Assembly: GCA_016716885.1 (NCBI GenBank)
Contig: JADJUV010000020.1
Location: forward strand, 1-64,000
Length of the DNA: 64,000 nt
Source: Candidatus Trichofilum aggregatum
GTDB lineage: Bacteria; Chloroflexota; Anaerolineae; Promineifilales; Promineifilaceae
Direction of reading: 5' to 3'
In this document: positions 1 to 8,989 of the stretch, piece by piece
How positions within the stretch are numbered: the first letter of the stretch is position 1
Layout of the letters: the number at the start of each line of letters is the position of its first letter
Position numbers and translations under genes: made by a program
The notes under the pieces: model-generated
Database searches by the model: none
The model's input: the letters and a program-made list of their open reading frames with translations, nothing else
Told to the model about the DNA's origin: nothing

Positions 1-621
1 GAAGGCGAGGTAAGTGGGATCGGCGATGGGGTGCAGGGTGGTGAGGGTCAGACCATTTTGTTGGGCCAGGTGGTGCAGATCGGCCTGGGTGTTGGCGCGG
101 TAGAAGGCAGGGAAGGTGTCCGCGGCCGCGCGCCCATACAGCGTTTCCACCAGTTTGTCCTGCAACCGGGCAAACCGGGCCAGCCACCGGTTCATCCCCA
201 CCAACGGATGCCGCCGGTTGGGGGTGATGAAGACGAACACCCCGCCCGGCTTGAGCACACGGGCCATTTCGGCCAGATCGGCCTGGGGGCGGGCCAGATG
301 TTCTAACACCCAACTGGCAAACACGAGGTCAAAGCTGTGCGGGGCAAAAGGGAGCGCGTGGGAGATCGCGGCCGCGCGGGGCATGTCCAGCCGGTGTTCT
401 TGCAAAGAGAGCCAATCCGGGTCCACCCCCACCATCTGCGCCAGAGGATGTGCCAACTGTTCGACGAGTCCGCCGCGGCCGCAGCCCACATCCAACACCC
501 GCGACTCCGGCCCCAAATGCGCCCGCACCAGGTCAGCATACACCTCCGTCGCCGGACGCCAACCCGGTCGCTGTTGCCGGTACTGTTCTCTCAGGGTGTT
601 TTGTCGGTCTAGGGTTATCAT
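1..621 (-). CDS. SAM-dependent class I methyltransferase (3' end outside window)
   Basis: Reading the minus strand from the ATG at 621 gives a continuous frame to the window edge (207 codons). Near residue 43 is the SAM-binding motif VLDVGCGRGG, followed by an acidic VDPDW strand end, then FDLVFASWVLEHL and RVLKPGGVFVFITPNR, the layout of Methyltransf_11 proteins. The substrate cannot be told from sequence. No clear ribosome-binding site precedes the ATG. Three GCGGCCGC octamers lie inside: one makes the Gly-Arg of motif I, two make Ala runs. The C-terminus is missing because the window ends. Confidence 0.85.
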   Translation of the reverse strand, partial: MITLDRQNTLREQYRQQRPGWRPATEVYADLVRAHLGPESRVLDVGCGRGGLVEQLAHPLAQMVGVDPDWLSLQEHRLDMPRAAAISHALPFAPHSFDLVFASWVLEHLARPQADLAEMARVLKPGGVFVFITPNRRHPLVGMNRWLARFARLQDKLVETLYGRAAADTFPAFYRANTQADLHHLAQQNGLTLTTLHPIADPTYLAF

Positions 622-632
622 AGGGGGAGGAC

Positions 633-760
633 TCAGGGGAACTCGTAGGAACTCTGGGAACTCGTAGGAACTCAGCACTTCAGCTCTCAGCACTTCAGCA
701 CTCAGCTCTCAGCACTCAGCTCTCAGCTCTCAGCTCTCAGCACTTCGTCCTCAGCACTCT
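633..760. repeat. Short-word low-complexity spacer (GGAACTC, CAGCACTT, CTCAGCTCT)
   Basis: The spacer between the divergent methyltransferase and lipoprotein genes consists almost only of repeated words: GGAACTCGTA and GGAACTCTG first, then CAGCACTT and CAGCTCT in direct succession. Function unknown; related word runs occur in most spacers of the window. Confidence 0.8.
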
Positions 761-775
761 CCCAGGAGTAACCCC

Positions 776-2452
776 ATGTGGCGACGCACTATATCCCATT
801 TTTTCGCTCGTGTCAGTTGGTTGGTATGGCTGGTTGGGTTGGTGGCCTGTACGGCGGTGACAGAGGCAACTGTCACTCCGGCCGATAGGGTGGTGACAGA
901 AGAAGGGACCGCGGCCGCGACACCCCATACCCCCACCGGCTCATCCTGGTACGACATCGGCAACCCTACCCTCACCGATTTGTGGGTAGACCCGGTCAAC
1001 GGGGATGATACCAACAGTGGCGCCAGCCGCAACGAAGCCCTGTCCACCCTCATCGAAGCCTGGGCACGTATTCCGCCAGGTGTCCCCCTCAACACGACCG
1101 GCTACCATCTCCAATTGGTCGCCGGAACCTACGACCCCGCCATTGTGCCCGTCTACTGGGAATCCCGCTACGGCACCTTCCCCTTCCCCATCCTCATCGA
1201 ATCCGCCGATGGCCCCGGCGCCGCCCATCTGCCTGCCCTCAACATCTATGACACCCGCTACCTGTACCTGCTAGGGTTGCACATCTCCGCCGGGGGTGGG
1301 GACGTGTTCCACTGCGAACAATGTGATCACCTACTCTTGCGACAAGTCACCGTATTAGGAGCCGATCCGGGCACATTCAATGTGCAGGAAACGGTCAAAA
1401 TCAACCAATCCAGCCACGTTTATCTGGAACTGAGCGATTTTTCGGGGGCCTGGGACAATGCCATTGATTTTGTGGCCGTGCAATACGGCCATATTCGGGG
1501 CAACTTCATCCACAACGCCGGTGATTGGTGTCACTACGTTAAAGGGGGTTCAGCCTATTTTCGGGTCGAAGGGAATACCTATTTTGATTGCGGCACAGGG
1601 GGTTTCACTACCGGGCAGGGCACAGGGTTCGAGTTTATGACCTCGCCCTGGCTCCATTACGAGGCGTATGACATCAAGTTTGTCAACAATGTTTTGCATG
1701 ACATCGAAGGGGCGTGCATGGGGGTGAATGGGGGGTATAACATCCTGCTGGCCTACAACACCTGTTATCGCACCGGGGAGCGGAGCCATGTGCTGGAAGT
1801 GGTCTTTGGTCTGCGCAGTTGTGATGGCAACACCGCCCAATGTAACGCGTATCTCGGCGCGGGCGGGTGGGGTACGGCTGTGACCGGCGGGGAAGAGCCA
1901 ATCCCTGACCGGAATGTCTACATTTACAACAACATTTTTTACAATCCGGCGGGTTATCAGAGCCAATGGCAACATCTGGCAATTTATGGCCCCCGCCCCA
2001 CCTCACCCGGCTCCAACATCCCCAACCCCGCCCAGACGGATACCAACCTGCACATCCGGGGCAATGTGATCTGGAATGGCCCGGCCAACCATCCATTGGG
2101 CATTGAAGGGAGCGACCAGGGCTGCCAACCGACTAATCCCACCTGCAATCAGACGCAATTGCTGGCGGAGAACCATATCAACACATTTGAGCCGGAACTG
2201 GCAGACCCGGCCAATGGGGATTTTCAGGTGCCGGAAAATAGCAATTTGTTGACCGCCACGACGTTCGCGGCCGCAGATTTCACCTGGACGAATCTCCCCG
2301 CCCTGCCCGTGGTTCCCCCCGGTGATCCGGATAACAGTGTACCGGTGGATTTCCGCGGCCGCGTTCGTCTCCACACCTCTCCCCCCGGGGCCTTTGGCGA
2401 ACCGGCGCTGGTTAACAACTTTGTCTATCTGGCGATGGTGGCGGGGGAATAG
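776..2452 (+). CDS. Secreted lipoprotein with right-handed beta-helix domain
   Basis: A 558-residue exported protein. The N-terminus has arginines, a hydrophobic stretch and the lipobox LVAC with Cys25, so it is probably a lipid-anchored surface protein. The mature part opens with WVDPVNGDDTNSG, typical of the first strand of parallel beta-helix proteins (DUF1565/Pel9-like), and continues with many short strands rich in Asn, Gly and aromatic residues, as in pectate-lyase-like folds. Carbohydrate binding or cleavage is plausible but no catalytic residues could be assigned. AGGAG lies just upstream of the ATG. Transcribed alone; a fold-back word repeat follows the stop. Confidence 0.75.
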   Translation: MWRRTISHFFARVSWLVWLVGLVACTAVTEATVTPADRVVTEEGTAAATPHTPTGSSWYDIGNPTLTDLWVDPVNGDDTNSGASRNEALSTLIEAWARIPPGVPLNTTGYHLQLVAGTYDPAIVPVYWESRYGTFPFPILIESADGPGAAHLPALNIYDTRYLYLLGLHISAGGGDVFHCEQCDHLLLRQVTVLGADPGTFNVQETVKINQSSHVYLELSDFSGAWDNAIDFVAVQYGHIRGNFIHNAGDWCHYVKGGSAYFRVEGNTYFDCGTGGFTTGQGTGFEFMTSPWLHYEAYDIKFVNNVLHDIEGACMGVNGGYNILLAYNTCYRTGERSHVLEVVFGLRSCDGNTAQCNAYLGAGGWGTAVTGGEEPIPDRNVYIYNNIFYNPAGYQSQWQHLAIYGPRPTSPGSNIPNPAQTDTNLHIRGNVIWNGPANHPLGIEGSDQGCQPTNPTCNQTQLLAENHINTFEPELADPANGDFQVPENSNLLTATTFAAADFTWTNLPALPVVPPGDPDNSVPVDFRGRVRLHTSPPGAFGEPALVNNFVYLAMVAGE

Positions 2453-2455
2453 GGG

Positions 2456-2530
2456 AGGGGGACTGAGAGACTAAGAGACTAGAGACTGGTAAATCTCTAG
2501 TCTCCAGTCTCTCAGTCTCTCACCCTCCCC
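2456..2530. terminator. Fold-back GAGACT/AGTCTC word repeat between convergent genes
   Basis: Runs of GAGACTGA-type words are followed, after a short AT-rich loop near 2490, by AGTCTCTC-type words, giving a long imperfect hairpin bounded by GGGGAGGG and CCCTCCCC. It lies between the convergent lipoprotein and aldo/keto reductase genes, a typical place for a bidirectional terminator. No T-tract is present, so a terminator role is inference. Confidence 0.5.
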
Positions 2531-2546
2531 ATCCCCATCCCCTCCC

Positions 2547-3575
2547 TCACCCCCGATGATTATCAATCTGCGGCCGCGTGCCTGCATAGACCATCTGCTG
2601 TACTTCGTTTGAAGCCAGGAAATCATGGGGAAAACCCAGCTCAATATGGCTAATCTCGTTCAGCCGTTGCAGGTGCTCTGCGCCCAAGGTGAAATTGAGA
2701 CAGGCCAGGTTGTCTTGGATCTGAGATGGTTTGGACGCACCGAGCAAGGGCAGGATAACTCCCGGCTGTTGCCGCACCCAATTAATGGCGACCTGTGACG
2801 GGGAACAGCCAATTTCCTCGGCAATTTTGACCACCTCATCCCCCAGGGCGTAATGGCGTTCCGGGAGTGTCCAGGTGGCGGCGCGGCCGCGAACCTCTTC
2901 CCCCTCTTTTGACCGATACTTACCCGTCAGTACCCCTGCCCCCAACACACTCCAGGCCGTAACGCCAATATCCAACGCCCGCGCCATGGGCAACAAATCC
3001 CGCTCGGCGGCACGATCCGCCAGGCTGTAACGTAACTGTAGCCCCACAAAGCGGGACCAGCCACGCAAATCGGCCAGGGTGTTGGCCTGAGAAACCACCC
3101 AGGCAGGGGCATCGGAGATGCCCACATACAGTACCTTACCCGCCCGCACCAGATCATCCAGCCCGCGCATCACCTCTTCCACCGGGGTCATAAAATCCCA
3201 GGCATGAACCCAATACAGGTCGAGGTAATCCGTCTTGAGCCGTTTCAAGCTGGCTTCCAATGATTGCACCATGTTTTTGCGTTGATTACCCGCGGCGTTG
3301 GGGTCGCCCGGACGGGTAACGAGGGTGTATTTGGTCGCCAGAACAAAATGCTCCCGGTCGGCGGCTACGAGATCACCCACGATTTTTTCGCTGGAACCGT
3401 TGGTGTACCGGTTAGCGGTGTCAATGAAGTTGCCGCCCGCGTTGGCGTAGGCGTCAAAAATCTCCTTGCTCACAGCAGGTGATGCCCCCCAGCCCCAATC
3501 TTCGCCAAAGGTCATCGTGCCCAAAACCAGCTCCGACACCCGCAAACCACTTCTACCTAATAATTTGTAACGCAT
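2547..3575 (-). CDS. Aldo/keto reductase
   Basis: A 342-residue NAD(P)H-dependent aldo/keto reductase of the AKR barrel fold. The catalytic tetrad is visible: Asp52 and Tyr57 in DTANRYTNG, Lys82 in ATKYT, His124 in YWVHAWD. The C-terminal cofactor region with GASKPSQIQDN is also present. Two adjacent ATG codons occur; AAGGAG lies 5 bases before the second (3575) but only 2 before the first (3578), so the second is chosen. Similar enzymes reduce sugar-derived or other aldehydes; the substrate here is unknown. The downstream end faces the beta-helix lipoprotein gene. Confidence 0.9.
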   Translation of the reverse strand: MRYKLLGRSGLRVSELVLGTMTFGEDWGWGASPAVSKEIFDAYANAGGNFIDTANRYTNGSSEKIVGDLVAADREHFVLATKYTLVTRPGDPNAAGNQRKNMVQSLEASLKRLKTDYLDLYWVHAWDFMTPVEEVMRGLDDLVRAGKVLYVGISDAPAWVVSQANTLADLRGWSRFVGLQLRYSLADRAAERDLLPMARALDIGVTAWSVLGAGVLTGKYRSKEGEEVRGRAATWTLPERHYALGDEVVKIAEEIGCSPSQVAINWVRQQPGVILPLLGASKPSQIQDNLACLNFTLGAEHLQRLNEISHIELGFPHDFLASNEVQQMVYAGTRPQIDNHRG

Positions 3576-3656
3576 CATTGCTCCTTGAAAGATTATTCAC
3601 CGCGGAGACGCAGAGAGCACAGAGAGAAGAAACCTGTGTCATCTGTGGATAAATTC

Positions 3657-4286
3657 TTAGCGTTGCACGAGTTTGAAAGCTATATCGCGGCCGCGGCCCT
3701 GCACCATCGCCAACCGTATCCACACCATTGCCAGCGGTTCCAGATACCGCGCTGCCGTTAGTGGGCCAACATCAGCCACCTCAAAACCCAAATCCTCAGC
3801 CAATTGGGTTACAACCGCTTTGGCCTCAGCCGAATCACCACAAATGAACATGGTGGTGGCTTCGCCGTGGTAGACCGGGTTGATCATATTTTCGGCCCCG
3901 GTGGTGTTAAACGCCTTGACCACCTGCGCCCCGGTGGCCCACTGGGCCACTTGCTCTGCCCCGGAACTATCTCCGCTGATAGCCAGTTGAAGTCCTGGCG
4001 CGATGGGGTTGGTGGCATCTACCAGGATTTTGCCTGACCAATCAGGCACGGCCTTTACCACGGATTCGGCGGCGTTCCAGGGGGTAGCCAGGATGATGAT
4101 GGGAGAAGTTGCGGCCGCATCTGCCACCTCCATCGCCCGCGCCTTCGCCCCGGCCCGCGCCAGAATCCCTTGCACCTTCTCACTTTCCGGGTCACGGGTG
4201 GCAAAAACCACCTCATGCCCCTTCTGCGCCCACGTCACCCCCAACGCCTGTCCCACATTTCCCGTACCAATAACAGTAATTTTCAT
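3657..4286 (-). CDS. F420-dependent NADP reductase-like (NADPH-binding) protein
   Basis: A 209-residue Rossmann protein. GTGNVGQALG at residues 7-16 is the dinucleotide-binding loop, followed by FATRDPES, the usual place of NADP phosphate contacts. The later VVKAFNTTGAENM and GPLTAARYLEPLAMVWIRLA match the F420_oxidored (NPDR) family, in which enzymes move hydride between F420 and NADP. Members outside methanogens are often of uncertain activity. AGGAG is 8-9 bases before the ATG. An LLM-class, possibly F420-using enzyme is encoded at 52.7 kb, compatible with F420 metabolism in this organism. Confidence 0.8.
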   Translation of the reverse strand: MKITVIGTGNVGQALGVTWAQKGHEVVFATRDPESEKVQGILARAGAKARAMEVADAAATSPIIILATPWNAAESVVKAVPDWSGKILVDATNPIAPGLQLAISGDSSGAEQVAQWATGAQVVKAFNTTGAENMINPVYHGEATTMFICGDSAEAKAVVTQLAEDLGFEVADVGPLTAARYLEPLAMVWIRLAMVQGRGRDIAFKLVQR

Positions 4287-4308
4287 GATTTAGACTCCTG
4301 GGGCAGAG

Positions 4309-4421
4309 TTGCATGTTGTTGCAATGTTGCAAAGGGGCAAAGTCAACTCTGCCACTCTGCCACTCTGCCACTTTGCCACTTTGCCACCTGCCACTCTGCA
4401 ACCCTGCAACTCTGCGGCTCC
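4309..4421. repeat. Short-word spacer (TGCCACTCTGCCACTT, GTTGCA/TGCAAC)
   Basis: The spacer between two minus-strand genes is built from CACTCTGC and CACTTTGC words with flanking GTTGCA and TGCAAC words that can pair. No gene. Function unknown. Confidence 0.75.
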
Positions 4422-6611
4422 CTACACCCCCGTACCCACCAAATACCGCCAGATACGTTGCCCCAACGCGGGCATCTCCACATGGACGCTGTTATGGGCC
4501 TGCCGATGTTGGCGAATATTGTCCAGATTCCGCTCCATTACGATCACTAATTCATCAATAATGGCGGGCCTAGCCCGGACAATTGGCCCGTATTGCCGCT
4601 TGCCGATCTCATACACTACAGCCCCATCTTTGGCCCGCACTGTCGCCGACCGGCGTGCCCCGGTGAGCATAGACAACTCTCCCACCATGTCACCGGGCTG
4701 GCGCACATCCACCAGCCGATCCGCTTTATCGGCCTGGCGCACAAACACTTCCATTTGCCCCTCGCTGATCAAAAACAGGGACGACCCTTCGCGCCCTTCA
4801 ATGATGATGCGTTCCAGTGGGCCAAGGGTTATTTGCCGGGACGCGGCCGCTAACTGATCCAGTTCCGCCGCTGTCAACATGCTAAAAAGCGGGGACTGGG
4901 CCAACATCTCACGCACCCGCGTCACCGAGGGGTTTTCCTCGTCCAGGCGGCGGGTAATGGGATTCAGGTTACCCGTGTAACCATCCCGCAGTTGCAACCG
5001 TTCAAATTGCCCCTGCTGACCTTCCATGTGGGTTCGTAATAAGCTGACCTGCTCCGGCACACATTCGTGACCAATAAAATCCATCAGGTGCTGATGGCGT
5101 GCCCATTCGGCCACTTCATTCATTGAGGCCCGATATTGGGTGCAGGCGGAAGCAAACAGACCATCCTGATCACCAAACAGACTGCTGATCTGTTTGGGAA
5201 TCCAGCGCATTCCCGTTACATCAATTTTGCCTTTCTGATGCCAGAGAATGAATTCCTTCACCTGAGCGTCAACGAAGGCCAGTTCAGGAAAAGCGTCGGT
5301 TGTCTGGCGTAGGACGGCCCGTTCGGCATCCCGAAACACACGATACCAGGTCTCCTGGGCGTTATGTTCGTTTTGCCCGGCCATGGCAATGGCGTGTTTC
5401 AGATCGTTGTGATGAACGTCCAGGAAGGCCAGGGTGGCCTTCCGTTTTTGTAGGAGATTGAGAAAGGAGACGGGGCCAGTCTGCGGCACGCCAAAACGAG
5501 AAAAGCTCATTTCGCGCAGGTTCCATACCTCGCGCCAACCCGCCGGATTTAGCCGTTGCCTGATTTCAGCGAAGAAGGGGCTGGTCTCGTAGATGGTGCG
5601 TTCGGCTGGGGTGAGCAGATCGCCCATGTCATCCTTCACCGCTTCAAAGATGCCCAAACAGGTGAGAAATTCCAGGTAAAGCCCTACGCGCATGAGCCAG
5701 CGGGGATCGGTCAGGTGGCGTTTTTTGTGGACGATGTCTTCGACCAGGGCATCGGTGTAAAGGGCGGCCTTGTCGGAGCCGATGAGTAAAACGGGGAACC
5801 AGGGATGATAGGCGTGATCCAGGCCCACTTTACCGGCGGCCTGGGCTTGCCGGGCGGTGTCTGGTTTGATGAGTTTGTCCACGATGCGCTGATACAAGGA
5901 GCCAAATCGGCGCGTGTCACAGACGTCTAACCAGGCCTGGCTCGCGGCCGCGGGCACACCCCGGTGCGTCAGCCGTATCGTCACATGGAGCATCTGCGAA
6001 AACAGATGCCCAAAAGTAAACGGATCCGCTTCATCGGTGGCCGTGGCCTGAATTTGCTCGTCTATCGTTGACCAGGCCCAGGCTTCACCGGGCAAAAAAT
6101 CCTGGTTGGGTTGGAGTACCAACACCAGATGGGCATCTTTCACCTCGGCCAAGGAAATCGGCTCCAGGGTGGGTTTGCCGGTGCTGTTGGGGCGGAAAAC
6201 GAGGGGTTCTAGCGGGCGTTTGTTCCAGCCGGGTAGCGGCAAGGTTTCCAGGGAACCATCTGTACCGGCCAGGGAGAGGGTTACGTCCAGGGACAGGTGG
6301 GTTAATTCATTCTCGGAATATTGTTCCAGGCCAACTATCTGGTAGAGGATATAGGATTTGTTGGTTCCGGGCGCGGCCGCGGACAAGATCAAGGCCGTAT
6401 TATCGCTGGAACCCAGGCCCGGATAAGCCGCCTCATCCACGGGGCGACGCCCGGTGATAAACGGCACGACCGGGCAGGTGGGTAAATGACCCGCTGGTTC
6501 CACTTCGGCCCATATGGCTTGTAACAAAGCGTGTTTCTGTTCTGCCTGAAGCCCCACGACATTGGTATCCAGGAGCGAAAAAATTTGCCGTAAAAACTCC
6601 GCTTCGCGCAT
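4422..6611 (-). CDS. Large protein with C-terminal cyclic nucleotide-binding domain
   Basis: A 729-residue soluble protein. The last ~170 residues form a cNMP-binding domain: SPLFSMLTAAELDQLAAAS, then the beta-barrel, then PGDMVGELSMLTGARRSATVRA, the phosphate-binding cassette with Glu and Arg in the canonical places. The first ~550 residues are not recognised; they contain no transmembrane segments and no nucleotide-binding loop that I could see. The ATG at 6611 follows AAGGAA by a few bases and is preferred to an upstream TTG at 6638, which would lie inside the inverted-repeat element. Presumably an allosteric sensor of cAMP or a related ligand. Two other genes here share such a C-terminal domain (12177 and 27074). 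Confidence 0.7.
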   Translation of the reverse strand: MREAEFLRQIFSLLDTNVVGLQAEQKHALLQAIWAEVEPAGHLPTCPVVPFITGRRPVDEAAYPGLGSSDNTALILSAAAPGTNKSYILYQIVGLEQYSENELTHLSLDVTLSLAGTDGSLETLPLPGWNKRPLEPLVFRPNSTGKPTLEPISLAEVKDAHLVLVLQPNQDFLPGEAWAWSTIDEQIQATATDEADPFTFGHLFSQMLHVTIRLTHRGVPAAASQAWLDVCDTRRFGSLYQRIVDKLIKPDTARQAQAAGKVGLDHAYHPWFPVLLIGSDKAALYTDALVEDIVHKKRHLTDPRWLMRVGLYLEFLTCLGIFEAVKDDMGDLLTPAERTIYETSPFFAEIRQRLNPAGWREVWNLREMSFSRFGVPQTGPVSFLNLLQKRKATLAFLDVHHNDLKHAIAMAGQNEHNAQETWYRVFRDAERAVLRQTTDAFPELAFVDAQVKEFILWHQKGKIDVTGMRWIPKQISSLFGDQDGLFASACTQYRASMNEVAEWARHQHLMDFIGHECVPEQVSLLRTHMEGQQGQFERLQLRDGYTGNLNPITRRLDEENPSVTRVREMLAQSPLFSMLTAAELDQLAAASRQITLGPLERIIIEGREGSSLFLISEGQMEVFVRQADKADRLVDVRQPGDMVGELSMLTGARRSATVRAKDGAVVYEIGKRQYGPIVRARPAIIDELVIVMERNLDNIRQHRQAHNSVHVEMPALGQRIWRYLVGTGV

Positions 6612-6624
6612 GTTTGTTTCCTTG

Positions 6625-6768
6625 TCAGTAATTCTCAATTTGCTTATGCGGGAATCCGGCGGAAAGTACGCTAAGCACTGGGAAACTGAAGGGCTTCAGC
6701 CGGTTTTGTTTCCGTCACCCGTTTTAACCGCTCCCGCGAACACGGATTTTCAAATTGAGAATTGCTGA
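6625..6768. mobile_element. 144-bp element with the same ends as the 24.3-kb MITE family
   Basis: ATTCTCAATTTG at 6631-6642 and CAAATTGAGAAT at 6751-6762 are perfect inverted repeats; with one mismatch the match extends to 18 bp (6625-6642 and 6751-6768). The right end, through AATTGCTG, equals the right end of the element at 24314-24538, but the internal sequence differs. It could be a short non-autonomous element sharing ends with that family. No coding sequence inside. Confidence 0.55.
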
Positions 6769-6958
6769 TTTCCTTGTTGGCACTGTTCGCACAAAGGACG
6801 AATCCTGCGATAATTCTTGGTTCGGTTTCGGTAAACAGTCATCTCTTGCGGAAAGCAGACTTTTGTGTCTGGAATATGAATAACACGAAGGAAGCAAAAG
6901 CCTGACTTCTAGTGATCGTTTACCTATCTCAAGCAACAGAGGTTATACAACGATTCCT

Positions 6959-8632
6959 ATGCAACGCCTATCCCTTTTTCAACTGTATAAACGCGAGTTT
7001 GGCAATTACAACGCCGACAAACTACGCCAGGATTTATTGGCTGGGCTGACGGTGGGGGCGGTGGCCTTGCCGCTGGCCCTGGCTTTTGGTGTCGCGTCGG
7101 GGGCGACCGCGGCCGCGGGGTTAGTCACCGCCATCCTTTCCGGCTTTCTCATCGGCGCACTCTCTGGCGCACCCTACCAGATTTCTGGCCCCACCGGGGC
7201 CATGAGCGCGATTCTGATCCTCATCACCAGCCGCTATGGGCTGGAAGGGGCCTGGCTCACCGGCGTCATGGCCGGGGTAATGATTCTGGCCGTCGGTATC
7301 TTGCGCCTGGGCCGTTTCATCTCCTTCATCCCCGCGCCGGTCATTAGCGGCTTCACCTCTGGTATCGCCGTCATCATCTTCGTCGGCCAGATAGATAACT
7401 TCTTGGGTATCAAAACCCCCGGCACCGAGTCCGCCGCCGAAAAACTCATCCAATATTTTGAGTTAATCGGAGAGTTTACCCCCCAGTTTTCGGCCATCTT
7501 ATTAGCCCTCATCGTTATCCTCATCATGCTGTTCTGGCCCCAAAAGTGGAGCAAGATACTGCCGGGTTCATTAACCGGCATCATTGTTGCCACGGTGGTC
7601 AGTCTGCTACTGGGGAGTCCTTCGGCCATCATTGGCGACATCCCGCGCACGATTTTGCTGGATGACCGCTTGCAATTTACCAACATCCCCTGGAACGAAT
7701 TAAGCCATCTCATTGCCCCGGCCATCTCCATTGCCGCCCTGGGGGCGGTGGAGTCGCTCCTGTGTGGGGCGGTCGCCAGTAAAGCCACCGGCATTCGTTT
7801 GCACGCCAATCAGGAGCTTATTGCCCAGGGCATTGGCAACATTATCATTCCCTTCTTTGGCGGCGTGCCGTCTACGGCGGCCATCGCCCGCACCTCAGTG
7901 GGCATCAAATCAGGGGGGCAGACGCGGCTGGTTTCGATTTTTCATTCCCTGGTGTTGCTGGCTTCGGCGTTGCTATTGGCGCCGGTGATTGCCAAAATTC
8001 CGCTGGCGGCTCTGGCGGGGGTGCTGATGGTTACAGCTTACCGAATGAATGAATGGGAAGCGATTCGGTTCATCTTTGGCCGCCGCTTTAAGACGGGAAT
8101 GGCAACTTTTTTGATTACGCTTATCGCCACGGTTACGCTGGATTTAACTCAGGCCATTTTGATTGGTGGGGCCATTTCGGCGGCGGTGTTTATGAATCAG
8201 GTCGCCAATATTCAGATTGATACCCGTGAAGTGGATGCCCAAAAAATGCGGGAACGGGGGATAGATGTGAAGGGAGATTGCCCCCATATACGGGTAGCGT
8301 ATCTGACGGGGCCACTATTTTTCGCGGCCGCGAACAATTTTAACGAAGCCTTTGCCTCTTTGGGTGATGTGCATACCCTGATTCTCTCCATGCGGGCCGT
8401 ACCCATGATGGATATATCCGGGTTGGAAGCGATGGCTGCGCTACATGAGAGGATGCACCATGAAGGACGAGTGTTGATGCTTAGCAGTATGCAGCCGGAT
8501 GTGTTGCGTACCCTTGATCGCGGGGGGCTAAAGGCGCTAATCGGGGAGGAGAATATTTTCTGGAGCGCGGATCGGGCTATTATCGTGGCGGAACAGCGGG
8601 GGGGCTGTCCACTCTGTGCCAGCGAGGTGTAG
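6959..8632 (+). CDS. SulP-family anion transporter with STAS domain
   Basis: A 557-residue inner-membrane protein. The N-terminal part LLAGLTVGAVALPLALAFG and SGPTGAMSAI match the SulP/SLC26 signature, with about ten or more hydrophobic segments up to residue 420. The C-terminal ~120 residues (PHIRVAYLTGPLFFAAANNF to the end) form a cytosolic STAS domain, with MDISGLEAM at the conserved loop. Members move sulfate, bicarbonate or other anions; the substrate is not evident. The ribosome-binding site is weak. Monocistronic, followed by a hairpin repeat. Confidence 0.9.
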   Translation: MQRLSLFQLYKREFGNYNADKLRQDLLAGLTVGAVALPLALAFGVASGATAAAGLVTAILSGFLIGALSGAPYQISGPTGAMSAILILITSRYGLEGAWLTGVMAGVMILAVGILRLGRFISFIPAPVISGFTSGIAVIIFVGQIDNFLGIKTPGTESAAEKLIQYFELIGEFTPQFSAILLALIVILIMLFWPQKWSKILPGSLTGIIVATVVSLLLGSPSAIIGDIPRTILLDDRLQFTNIPWNELSHLIAPAISIAALGAVESLLCGAVASKATGIRLHANQELIAQGIGNIIIPFFGGVPSTAAIARTSVGIKSGGQTRLVSIFHSLVLLASALLLAPVIAKIPLAALAGVLMVTAYRMNEWEAIRFIFGRRFKTGMATFLITLIATVTLDLTQAILIGGAISAAVFMNQVANIQIDTREVDAQKMRERGIDVKGDCPHIRVAYLTGPLFFAAANNFNEAFASLGDVHTLILSMRAVPMMDISGLEAMAALHERMHHEGRVLMLSSMQPDVLRTLDRGGLKALIGEENIFWSADRAIIVAEQRGGCPLCASEV

Positions 8633-8989
8633 TCAGGGCAGGCTACTGGTTACTGATAACCATTGGGAGTTTTGGTTTGTAGTGACCGCTTTAGCGGGCT
8701 AGCGCCAGCCCGCTAAAGCGGTCACTACAAACAATATCCTTTTCTTGAACGCTATATCTCGTATAACATTACGAAGGTACGACGTATATTTTTATAACAA
8801 GTCTCACCATTTGTTTGTCGCCGTTAAGCTCCCCCCTTCCCCCCGGGAAGGGGGTCAGGGGGATGGGTCTTCCGACTAAACCGGCTAAGGACTTATGATA
8901 AGCTGTACTCGTTGATGCGAGCAGGGGTTCAATCTCTTTGCTGGGACATTTTTCAGTTAGCCCGCCTGGCAGGGTAACATAGCCGGTCG
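8633..8989. other. Gene-free spacer with two fold-back sequences
   Basis: The 357-bp spacer between convergent genes holds the hairpin repeat at 8675-8732, an AT-rich stretch and a C-run/G-run hairpin (CCCCTTCCC pairing with GGGAAGGGG) near 8831-8855. No open frame of interest and no promoter of note seen. Confidence 0.6.
8675..8732. repeat. Hairpin repeat (GTAGTGACCGCTTTAGCGGGC family), copy 1
   Basis: Two 26-bp arms (8675-8700 and 8707-8732) are perfect reverse complements around a 6-base loop AGCGCC. The right flank ATCCTTTTCTTGAACGCTATA is shared, within a few bases, with the copies near 21340 and 40141, so the repeat unit is larger than the hairpin. Similar to REP or MITE sequences. The long stem may also stop transcription between the convergent genes here. 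Confidence 0.85.

Noticed and set aside
6724..6936. 70-residue minus-strand frame upstream of the SulP gene
   Set aside because: It runs through the inverted-repeat element and shows no protein-like pattern.
8324..8331. Octamers as replication-origin or chi-like oriented sites
   Set aside because: The motif is its own reverse complement, so it cannot carry the strand orientation needed for chi or KOPS-type function.
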